Shown one piece after another: positions 26,848 through 33,144 of a stretch of 33,144 nt of DNA. The notes below the pieces were generated by a model. The model did no database searches. It was not told the origin of the DNA and worked only from the letters and a program-made list of their open reading frames with translations. Positions within the stretch are counted from its first letter, which is position 1. Every line of letters starts with the position of its first letter. The translations under genes were made by a program, and so were the position numbers. The stretch is taken from contig NZ_CAKZII010000132.1 in NCBI RefSeq assembly GCF_936931525.1, positions 1-33,144 of the forward strand, in the 5' to 3' direction. This DNA comes from an uncultured Aurantimicrobium sp. GTDB taxonomy: Bacteria; Actinomycetota; Actinomycetes; Actinomycetales; Microbacteriaceae.

Positions 26848-27488
26848 CCAATCCCATCAAGGTCGATATCTGGTCTGACGTGCAGTGCCCCTGGTGCTAC
26901 ATCGGCAAGCGCAAGTTTGAGAAGGGCGCTGAACTGTATGGTCGTCCTGTTGAGATTGAGTACCACTCGTTTGAACTTGCTCCCGATACTCCCGTCGACT
27001 TCGAAGGCGATCCTGTTCAGTACCTGAGTGAACGTAAAGGTATTCCTGTTGAGCAGGTGCACCAGATGTTAGAGCGCGTTACTGGCATCGCCGAGAGCGT
27101 GGGTCTGCATTACAACTACGACCAAGTGCACCAGACCAACACCATCAAGGCGCATGAACTTCTGCACTATGCCAAGGCTCATGGCAAGCAACTCGAGATG
27201 AAAGAACGCCTCCTCAAGGCCTACTTCATCGACGGCGAGCATGTGGGCAAGAGCGAAAACCTTGCCAAGCTAGCTGCCGAAATTGGCCTTGATGAGGCCG
27301 ATGTGTTGCGCTCGTTGAACGAGGAAGAGTTCCTCGCTGCAGTGAAGGCAGATATGGCCCAGGCTCAGGCTTATGGCATCAACGGTGTTCCGTTCTATGT
27401 CATTGACGGCAAATACGGCATTTCTGGTGCACAGGATTCGGCAACGTTCGCAGCTGCCCTCACAGAAGCTGCAGAAAACAGGGACTAA
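26844..27488 (+). CDS. DsbA/FrnE-type thiol oxidoreductase
   Basis: 214-residue cytoplasmic DsbA-fold protein of the FrnE group (2-hydroxychromene-2-carboxylate isomerase/DsbA-like). The active site is CPWC at 15-18, in SDVQCPWCYIGK. A helical insertion follows, and the cis-proline is in NGVPFYVID. There is no signal peptide. FrnE-like proteins are linked to oxidative stress tolerance or polyketide pathways; the role here is unknown. It overlaps the preceding transferase gene by ATGA, suggesting co-translation, though a functional link is speculative. Confidence 0.88.
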   Translation: MTNPIKVDIWSDVQCPWCYIGKRKFEKGAELYGRPVEIEYHSFELAPDTPVDFEGDPVQYLSERKGIPVEQVHQMLERVTGIAESVGLHYNYDQVHQTNTIKAHELLHYAKAHGKQLEMKERLLKAYFIDGEHVGKSENLAKLAAEIGLDEADVLRSLNEEEFLAAVKADMAQAQAYGINGVPFYVIDGKYGISGAQDSATFAAALTEAAENRD

Positions 27489-27554
27489 CTCTCCACTTTC
27501 CGCTACAGTCCCAGCACACAACGTGGGATACTGGAGTCACAGGAGCGAATGACG
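27489..27554 (+). promoter_or_regulatory. dusB upstream region with interrupted palindrome
   Basis: CAGTCCCA (27506-27513) and TGGG-AT-ACTG (27524-27533) form an interrupted palindrome. TACAGT (27504-27509), a possible -10, overlaps its left arm. The ribosome site AGGAG (27541-27545) is downstream. Together this could be a regulated promoter or just a leader hairpin. Confidence 0.3.
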
Positions 27555-28733
27555 ATGACGAGTGTGAAGACAGGTGCCCGGGCGGGCAATTTGAACATTG
27601 GGCCTATTCAGGCCGAAGTTCCTGTCGTACTCGCACCCATGGCTGGTATTACCAACATGGCTTACCGTCGCCTCTGCCGTGAGCAAGGTTCCGGAATCTT
27701 TGTCTCCGAGATGATTACCTCTCGGGCACTCGTTGAGCGCACACCAGGCTCAATGCACTTGATCCAGACCCACCCGAGTGAAGAAATCCGCTCCATTCAG
27801 CTTTATGGTGTTGCCCCCAAAACAGTGCGTGAAGCAGTGACCATGTTGGTGGCAGAAGACCGTGCAGACCACATTGACTTGAACTTTGGTTGCCCCGTGC
27901 CCAAGGTCACCCGCAAGGGTGGCGGCTCAGCTCTGCCATGGAAGAAAGACCTCTTCCGCGAGATTGTCGAAGAAGCAGTCAAGGCCGCAGGGGATATTCC
28001 TTTGACCATCAAGATGCGTAAAGGCATCGACGCAGACCACCTCACTTTTATTGAGGCGGGGAAAGCTGCTGAGGGCGCTGGAGTGTCTGCAATTGCTCTG
28101 CATGGTCGAACTGCCGCTGAGTTTTACTCAGGCCACGCTGATTGGAACGCCATCGGTGAGCTTAAGCAAGCCATCACCAGTGTTCCTGTTCTGGGTAATG
28201 GCGACATCTGGTCTGCTGAAGACGCGATTCGGATGATGGATCAGACCGACTGCGACGGTGTTGTGGTTGGACGCGGATGCCTCGGGCGCCCGTGGCTATT
28301 CGCTGAATTGGACGCCGCGTTCCGCGAGCGTGCTGGTTTGCAAGAACCTGGAAACAGGGTCGAGCCCACGCTGGGTTACGTTGCTGCCACGCTGCGCCGT
28401 CACCTTGAGCTGTTGATTGAATTCTTTGACACAGAAGAGCACGCCTGCCGCGATATTCGCAAGCACATGGCGTGGTATTTCAAGGGTTATCCCGTTGGGG
28501 GAGACGTGCGCTCTCAACTGGCTCAGGTGACCAGCTTGCAGCACTTGGATGACCTCCTTGGACAGCTCGACTGGACTGTTCCCTACCCAGGTGCAGATGC
28601 AGAGGGTCAGCGTGGTCGTCAGGGCACGCCTAAGCGACCTTCTCTGCCAGATCAGTGGTTGGCTTCACAGTCACTCAGCGACGCCGAGAAGGCTGTTGTT
28701 GCCCACGCTGAAATCGATGCGAGTGGTGGCTAA
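27555..28733 (+). CDS. dusB: tRNA-dihydrouridine synthase (DusB type)
   Basis: 392-residue flavoenzyme that reduces uridine to dihydrouridine in tRNA D-loops. The FMN-barrel begins with LAPMAGITN (26-34). The predicted catalytic cysteine is Cys113 in LNFGCPVPKVTRKGGG. ALHGRTAAEFYSGHADW and GNGDIWSAEDA are FMN and phosphate-binding loops. I prefer the ATG at 27555, 9 bases after AGGAG; the ATG two codons earlier (27549) has only 3 bases of spacing. It heads a dusB-dgt-dnaG unit with 1-base overlaps, an arrangement seen in other actinobacteria. Confidence 0.93.
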   Translation: MTSVKTGARAGNLNIGPIQAEVPVVLAPMAGITNMAYRRLCREQGSGIFVSEMITSRALVERTPGSMHLIQTHPSEEIRSIQLYGVAPKTVREAVTMLVAEDRADHIDLNFGCPVPKVTRKGGGSALPWKKDLFREIVEEAVKAAGDIPLTIKMRKGIDADHLTFIEAGKAAEGAGVSAIALHGRTAAEFYSGHADWNAIGELKQAITSVPVLGNGDIWSAEDAIRMMDQTDCDGVVVGRGCLGRPWLFAELDAAFRERAGLQEPGNRVEPTLGYVAATLRRHLELLIEFFDTEEHACRDIRKHMAWYFKGYPVGGDVRSQLAQVTSLQHLDDLLGQLDWTVPYPGADAEGQRGRQGTPKRPSLPDQWLASQSLSDAEKAVVAHAEIDASGG

Positions 28734-30040
28734 TGTCTGATCACATTCACGAAACCGCTTCTATCCCTGTAATCACTCCGGGATACTCCGAGTTTGATGC
28801 TGAGCGCATGCTCGAAGAGACTCACTCCTCACGTCGTTCAGACTTTGCTCGTGACCGTGCTCGATTGCTTCACTCCAGTGCTCTGCGTCGCCTTTCGGCA
28901 AAGACACAGGTGCTCAGTCCCACAGCAGGTCTCGACTTTGCTCGCAACCGTCTGACCCACTCACTTGAGGTTGCTCAAGTTGGTCGTGAGATAGCTGGAC
29001 GTTTACGTCTGGATCCAGATGTCGTAGACACGGCAAGCCTGGCCCACGACATTGGGCACCCTCCCTTTGGGCACAACGGGGAGAAGGCGTTGAACGCCTG
29101 GTGTGCAGACATTGGCGGCTTTGAAGGAAATGCACAGACCTTGCGTCTCCTCACCCGCCTCGAGCCCAAAGTTTTTGGGACCAACGGTCGCAGCTTTGGC
29201 TTGAACCTCACCCGGGCCAGCTTGGACGCCAGCACGAAGTACCCCTGGCCCGAACAGCAGGCCGTGATTGATCCCACAGGTCGAGCCAAGTTCGGTTTCT
29301 ATGCCGATGACTTCGATGTCTTCGAATGGATGCGCCAGGGCGCACCTGATCGCCAGCGCTGCATCGAAGCGCAGGTCATGGACTTGAGCGATGACATCGC
29401 CTACTCCGTGCATGACTTTGAAGATGCCATCTTCAACGGCTACGTAGATGCCGGTGAGCTTGGTGCTCGAGTGAACCACGATGAACTAGTGGACTCCATG
29501 TTTGAGTGGATTGGTGGGGAATTCACACACGATGAGCTCATTGCTGCTTTCGACCGCCTCGACAACCTCGATGTCTGGGTTGACACCTGGGATGGTTCGC
29601 GAATCGCGCAAGCCAAGCTCAAGAACTTGACCAGCCAGCTGATTGGTCGATTCGCGCATGCAGCGGTGCATGCCACGCGTGAAGCACATCCGCAGCAGAA
29701 CTTGGTTCGCTTTGGCGGCAACGTGATTGTTCCAGCAGAGGTTCGTGCTGAGATTGCTGTTCTCAAGGGAATCGTTGCAGCTTTCGTGATGACTACAAAT
29801 TCACGTCAGCCGGTCTATACCCAACAGCGTGAAGTTCTCACTGACCTGTGTAACACGCTGTTTGCACAGGGGACTGAAGTCTTGGACCGACACTTTGCAG
29901 ACGACTGGAACCGAACCACGGATGAAGCTGTTCGTCGTCGCATCGTTATTGACCAGGTCGCCAGCTTGACCGACCAGTCTGCCTTCGCCTGGCATGACCG
30001 TCTCTGTGGCGGAAACAACTCTGCGCAGGTGATTTCCTAG
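28733..30040 (+). CDS. dgt: Deoxyguanosinetriphosphate triphosphohydrolase-like protein
   Basis: 435-residue HD-domain dNTP triphosphohydrolase, which splits dGTP (or other dNTPs) into the nucleoside and triphosphate. Metal-site residues are His76 in RLTHSLEV and His105-Asp106 in LAHDIGHPPFGH, and the final aspartate is in DLSDDIAYSVHD. It starts in a TAATG overlap with dusB, and its TAG overlaps the dnaG GTG. The family suggests control of dNTP pools; encoding with primase places it with replication. Confidence 0.93.
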   Translation: MSDHIHETASIPVITPGYSEFDAERMLEETHSSRRSDFARDRARLLHSSALRRLSAKTQVLSPTAGLDFARNRLTHSLEVAQVGREIAGRLRLDPDVVDTASLAHDIGHPPFGHNGEKALNAWCADIGGFEGNAQTLRLLTRLEPKVFGTNGRSFGLNLTRASLDASTKYPWPEQQAVIDPTGRAKFGFYADDFDVFEWMRQGAPDRQRCIEAQVMDLSDDIAYSVHDFEDAIFNGYVDAGELGARVNHDELVDSMFEWIGGEFTHDELIAAFDRLDNLDVWVDTWDGSRIAQAKLKNLTSQLIGRFAHAAVHATREAHPQQNLVRFGGNVIVPAEVRAEIAVLKGIVAAFVMTTNSRQPVYTQQREVLTDLCNTLFAQGTEVLDRHFADDWNRTTDEAVRRRIVIDQVASLTDQSAFAWHDRLCGGNNSAQVIS

Positions 30041-31956
30041 TGGCAGGTCGTATTCGTCAAGCAGACGTGGAAGAGCTCAAGCAGCGCGTCAACATCGCCG
30101 ATGTCATCGGCGACTACGTCACTCTCAAGAGCGCTGGTGTGGGCTCTATGAAGGGGCTGTGCCCTTTCCATGATGAGCGCTCACCGAGCTTCCACGTTCG
30201 TCCCACCGTGGGCTACTTTCACTGCTTTGGTTGTGGAGAGTCAGGTGACGTTTATACCTTCATTCAGAAAATGGACCACCTCAGCTTCACGGAGTCCATT
30301 GAGCGTCTCGCTCAGCGCATCAACTTTGAGCTTCACTACGAAGAAGGCTCAGGCAAGCCCAATGAGTCAGGAAACCGTTCTCGCATCCTGGCTGCCAATA
30401 CAGCTGCCGCTGAATTCTTCGTGGCGCAGCTGGCTACGCCTGGTGCTGCAGAAGGCCGTAAGTTCCTAGGGGAGCGTGGCTTTGACAAGGCAGCGGCAGA
30501 ACATTTCGGCATTGGGTACGCACCCAAGGCGTGGAATGAACTTCGTGACCACCTCAAGGCCAAGGGTTTCACCGAAGAAGAACAGCTGCAAGCAGGTTTG
30601 CTCTCTCAGGGAGACAAGGGCGTTTATGACCGCTTCCGCGGTCGCGTGATTTGGCCTATTCGTGATGTGACCGGGCAGACCATTGGTTTTGGTGCCCGCA
30701 AGCTTTATGACGATGATCAGGGTCCTAAGTACCTCAACACTCCAGAAACCCCGGTCTATCACAAGCAGCAAGTGCTCTACGGACTGGATCTTGCAAAGCG
30801 TGACGTCTCGAAATCCCGCCGCGTCGTTGTGGTCGAGGGCTATACCGATGTGATGGCTGCCCACCTCTCTGGGGTGACCACAGCTGTAGCAACATGTGGA
30901 ACGAGCTTTGGCGTGGAGCACATCAAACTCATTCGCCGCATCATGGGAGATGACTCAGGTCTCGGTGAAGTCATCTTCACCTTCGACCCAGATGCAGCGG
31001 GCCAGAAGGCCGCCATGCGAGCCTTCGCCGAAGAGCAGCGTTTCGCTGCGCAGACCTTTGTCGCCGTCGCCCCTGAAGGATTAGACCCCTGCGACTTGCG
31101 ACTGCAGCGAGGCGAACAGGCTGTTCGTGATCTCATGGATGCCAAGGTGCCCATGTTTGAATTCGTGATTCGTCAGATGTTAAAGAATTACAACCTGGAC
31201 ACTGTCGAGGGACGAGTGGCCGCACTCCGTGAAGCAGCTCCTGTTGTGGCCGATATTCGTGACTCTGCGCTTCGCCCCGGATACACGAGAGAACTTGCCC
31301 GCCTTACCGGTGTGGATGTTTCTGAAGCTCAGGTGGCTGTTTCCAACGCTGTGAAGGCCTCTCGTTCAAAGGGGATGCAAACGACTGCTGAAGGTGCGCG
31401 TCAGGGCTACGCTGGCCCTGCCACGGAGCGTCCAGTTAGCTCTCCCGCCAACGCCTCTGCAGATACTCCTGCAGAACCTGAAGGCCCCCGTGTTTTTGAA
31501 TTGAAGAATGATCCTTCAACTCGTCTCGAACGAGATGCTCTGATGGCATTGATTCAATACCCCGAGCTCATCGGCCTTGAGCTAGCTGCTGATGCGGTGC
31601 AGTCCGCAATCATGGACGCCAACCTAGCAACCGTTCGCGACGCCATTGGTGCCAATGTGAATGAACTAGGTGGAGAGACGTGGCTGGATCGCATTCAAAA
31701 CGATCTCCCGCAGGATTTCAAGCCTCTTGTAACCCAGCTTGCTGTTGCACCTTTGCCACAGAAGAACGCTGAACAAACACAGATTTATTGCCGGGGCGTC
31801 GTGATTTCTTTGATTGAACGTGACCTCGTACGCCGCAAGTCCGAACTAGTTGGTCGTCTCCAGCGCACCAGCGTAGATCAGGGCGAAGTGAGCCGTGAGA
31901 TCCAGCGTGAACTTCTGGAGCTTGAGACAAAACGTCGTTCACTGCGCGAGGATTAG
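30040..31956 (+). CDS. dnaG: DNA primase
   Basis: 638-residue primase that lays RNA primers for replication. The N-terminal zinc finger uses Cys41, His44, Cys62 and Cys65 (CPFH...CFGC). The catalytic core has the TOPRIM motif VVVEGYTDVMAAH and the acidic FTFDPDAAGQKAA. A variable, Pro/Ala-rich linker (about 445-485) leads to the C-terminal helicase-binding domain. Start GTG overlaps the dgt TAG (TAGTG). Length is normal for actinobacteria. Confidence 0.96.
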   Translation: MAGRIRQADVEELKQRVNIADVIGDYVTLKSAGVGSMKGLCPFHDERSPSFHVRPTVGYFHCFGCGESGDVYTFIQKMDHLSFTESIERLAQRINFELHYEEGSGKPNESGNRSRILAANTAAAEFFVAQLATPGAAEGRKFLGERGFDKAAAEHFGIGYAPKAWNELRDHLKAKGFTEEEQLQAGLLSQGDKGVYDRFRGRVIWPIRDVTGQTIGFGARKLYDDDQGPKYLNTPETPVYHKQQVLYGLDLAKRDVSKSRRVVVVEGYTDVMAAHLSGVTTAVATCGTSFGVEHIKLIRRIMGDDSGLGEVIFTFDPDAAGQKAAMRAFAEEQRFAAQTFVAVAPEGLDPCDLRLQRGEQAVRDLMDAKVPMFEFVIRQMLKNYNLDTVEGRVAALREAAPVVADIRDSALRPGYTRELARLTGVDVSEAQVAVSNAVKASRSKGMQTTAEGARQGYAGPATERPVSSPANASADTPAEPEGPRVFELKNDPSTRLERDALMALIQYPELIGLELAADAVQSAIMDANLATVRDAIGANVNELGGETWLDRIQNDLPQDFKPLVTQLAVAPLPQKNAEQTQIYCRGVVISLIERDLVRRKSELVGRLQRTSVDQGEVSREIQRELLELETKRRSLRED

Positions 31957-31959
31957 TCC

Positions 31960-33000
31960 ATGAAAATCCGTCAGAAAGACTGCGTGTGTGAAGTGCCACA
32001 ACACAGCGCTGTTCTCGGGGACGAGGCTACTTCCGCCGCTGCCCCTCGCGTCGACGCAGGACCAATTGCGGTGATGCCAGAACAAGACGATAACTCAGCT
32101 GTTGGTGGCGCATTCTTTCGTGAGGCGGTGACCGCGGCAGGCGGTGATCTTCAGAATCTTGGTCCGGATACACGTGGCTTGATCTGGCTTTCCTATAAGA
32201 AATCGGCAGAACTTGGAGAAGTCCTCGCAGCGAATCCTCAACTCACCTGGGTTCAGTTGCCCTGGGCAGGCGTGGATGCATATGCGCAAGTGTTAGCTGA
32301 AGCAGCACGACCTGGCCTTGTTTTCACTAGTGCAAAGGGTTGTTATGCCCAGCCTGTGGCTGAACATGCTTTCGGCATGATTCTTGCGTTGCTGCGGCTT
32401 TTCCCACGTCGAATTCGAGCAACGAGCTGGGATGCCGAACCCAAAGGTATTTCTCTCTTCCACAAAAACGTCGTGATTATTGGAGCTGGCGGCATTGCCC
32501 GCGAGCTCATTCGACTTCTCGAACCTTTCAACACAAACATCACGGTGGTTCGCCGCTCTGCTGGCCAGGTTCCGGGAGCTTCCAGTACCGTGACAACGGA
32601 TCGGCTCCATAAAGTGCTGCCCTCTGCAGATGTTGTGGTTATTGCGGCGGCATTGACGGGGGAGACAAAACACCTCATCGGCTCTGAAGAGCTCGCCATG
32701 ATGAAGAACACAGCTGTGTTAGTCAATATTGCCCGCGGACCACTGGTGGATCCGGATGCACTCGTTACGGCATTGAATTCAGAACTCATCTATGGTGCTG
32801 CGATGGATGTGACAGAACCTGAGCCTCTGCCTGATGGGCATCCACTCTGGAGCGCAACAAATGTTCTCATCACGCCTCACATGGCAGATACTCCTGAGAT
32901 GACAGCTCCTTTGCTGGCAGAGCGCATCTCACGCAACGTCGCAGCCTTCGTTGCAGGGGAACAATTCATTGGGGTTGTCGACACAGAAGCTGGCTACTAG
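31960..33000 (+). CDS. D-isomer-specific 2-hydroxyacid dehydrogenase
   Basis: 346-residue NAD(P)-dependent dehydrogenase of the phosphoglycerate/glyoxylate reductase type. The nucleotide site is VVIIGAGGIARELI (171-184), with alanine in place of the third glycine. Catalytic residues Arg259 (NIARGPLVD), Glu286 (DVTEPEPLP) and His307 (ITPHMAD) are all present. Two arginines after the second strand (VVRRS, 198-199) hint at NADP preference. The substrate is unknown. The ATG has GAGGA 7 bases upstream and lies 3 bases after dnaG. About 35 N-terminal residues with two cysteines (KDCVCEV) precede the usual first strand. Confidence 0.88.
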   Translation: MKIRQKDCVCEVPQHSAVLGDEATSAAAPRVDAGPIAVMPEQDDNSAVGGAFFREAVTAAGGDLQNLGPDTRGLIWLSYKKSAELGEVLAANPQLTWVQLPWAGVDAYAQVLAEAARPGLVFTSAKGCYAQPVAEHAFGMILALLRLFPRRIRATSWDAEPKGISLFHKNVVIIGAGGIARELIRLLEPFNTNITVVRRSAGQVPGASSTVTTDRLHKVLPSADVVVIAAALTGETKHLIGSEELAMMKNTAVLVNIARGPLVDPDALVTALNSELIYGAAMDVTEPEPLPDGHPLWSATNVLITPHMADTPEMTAPLLAERISRNVAAFVAGEQFIGVVDTEAGY

Positions 33001-33023
33001 ATACTGAACTTGGTGTGCGGTTT

Positions 33024-33052
33024 TTGCACTCTCTCATTTGGGGTAATATAAA
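33024..33052 (+). promoter_or_regulatory. Promoter of tRNA-Asn
   Basis: TTGCAC (33024-33029) and TATAAA (33047-33052) are separated by exactly 17 bases, the best sigma-70-type promoter in the window. Transcription would begin near 33059, about nine bases before the tRNA. No terminator for the preceding dehydrogenase gene is seen in the 67-base gap. Confidence 0.8.
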
Positions 33053-33067
33053 AACGCCGAAAAGCAA

Positions 33068-33140
33068 TCCCCGATAGCTCAATTGGCAGAGCAACGCACT
33101 GTTAATGCGTAGGTTCATGGTTCGAGTCCATGTCGGGGAG
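33068..33140 (+). tRNA. tRNA-Asn (anticodon GTT)
   Basis: A 73-base sequence folds as a full cloverleaf: acceptor arms TCCCCGA/TCGGGGA, D arm GCTC...GAGC, anticodon stem ACGCA/TGCGT with loop CTGTTAA, 5-base variable loop, T arm CATGG/CCATG with TTCGAGT, discriminator G. The anticodon GTT reads Asn codons. The 3' CCA is not encoded (CGAA follows), so it must be added by the nucleotidyltransferase. It sits 4 bases from the window edge. Confidence 0.97.
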
Positions 33141-33144
33141 CGAA

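Overview
The window looks like a chromosomal core segment of an actinobacterium, most likely a Microbacteriaceae member with moderate G+C, such as the small-genome freshwater Luna/Aurantimicrobium-like lineages. This is an inference. It rests on actinobacterial marker genes (whiA, rbpA, opcA), on the order whiA-sodA-gap-pgk-tpiA-secG-rbpA followed by an oxidative pentose-phosphate operon and a suf operon, and on a G+C content that looks, by eye, well below the roughly 70% of most Microbacteriaceae. I find 33 protein genes (the first is cut by the window edge) and one tRNA. There is no IS element, prophage, CRISPR array or rRNA, and no gene-free stretch longer than about 210 bases.

Layout. 1-4757, plus strand: end of whiA, Mn-type superoxide dismutase, the triose half of glycolysis (gap, pgk, tpiA), secG and rbpA, closed by a strong terminator. 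4780-5433, plus: a HAD sugar-phosphatase-like gene that abuts, stop to stop, the end of the next operon. 5434-13567, minus: tkt-tal-pgi-zwf-opcA-pgl, i.e. glucose-6-phosphate isomerisation, the oxidative branch to 6-phosphogluconate, and the transketolase/transaldolase steps in one tightly packed unit. 13767-15597: convergent ctaB (heme O synthase) and ctaA (heme A synthase), which make heme A for the terminal oxidase. 15808-19759, plus: sufB-sufD-Rieske ferredoxin-sufC-sufT, an Fe-S cluster assembly operon lacking sufS, sufU and sufR, followed by a metB-like PLP enzyme. 21103-21705, minus: bioY. 21776-33000, plus: ABC-F ATPase, TRIC/UPF0126 channel, recO, uppS, an orphan CDP-glycerol-transferase-like enzyme, a DsbA/FrnE-type oxidoreductase, dusB, dgt, dnaG and a D-2-hydroxyacid dehydrogenase. 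tRNA-Asn(GTT) lies at the right edge.

Expression logic. Most neighbours overlap by 1-7 bases (ATGA, GTGA, TAATG, TAGTG), which suggests translational coupling. Five genes (secG, metB, bioY, the TRIC gene and the CDP-glycerol-transferase-like gene) have a TANNNT hexamer exactly 6 bases before the ATG, as expected for leaderless mRNAs starting at the start codon.

Most of the window is ordinary housekeeping DNA, and I do not see a convincing new multi-gene system. The observations most worth testing are: a compact set of hairpins ending in a terminator between metB and bioY that could be a small RNA; tal-pgi and sufB-sufD, each directly adjacent and in the same reading frame with one stop codon between; the recurring leaderless promoter geometry; and a DtxR/IdeR-like iron-box candidate between ctaA and sufB.
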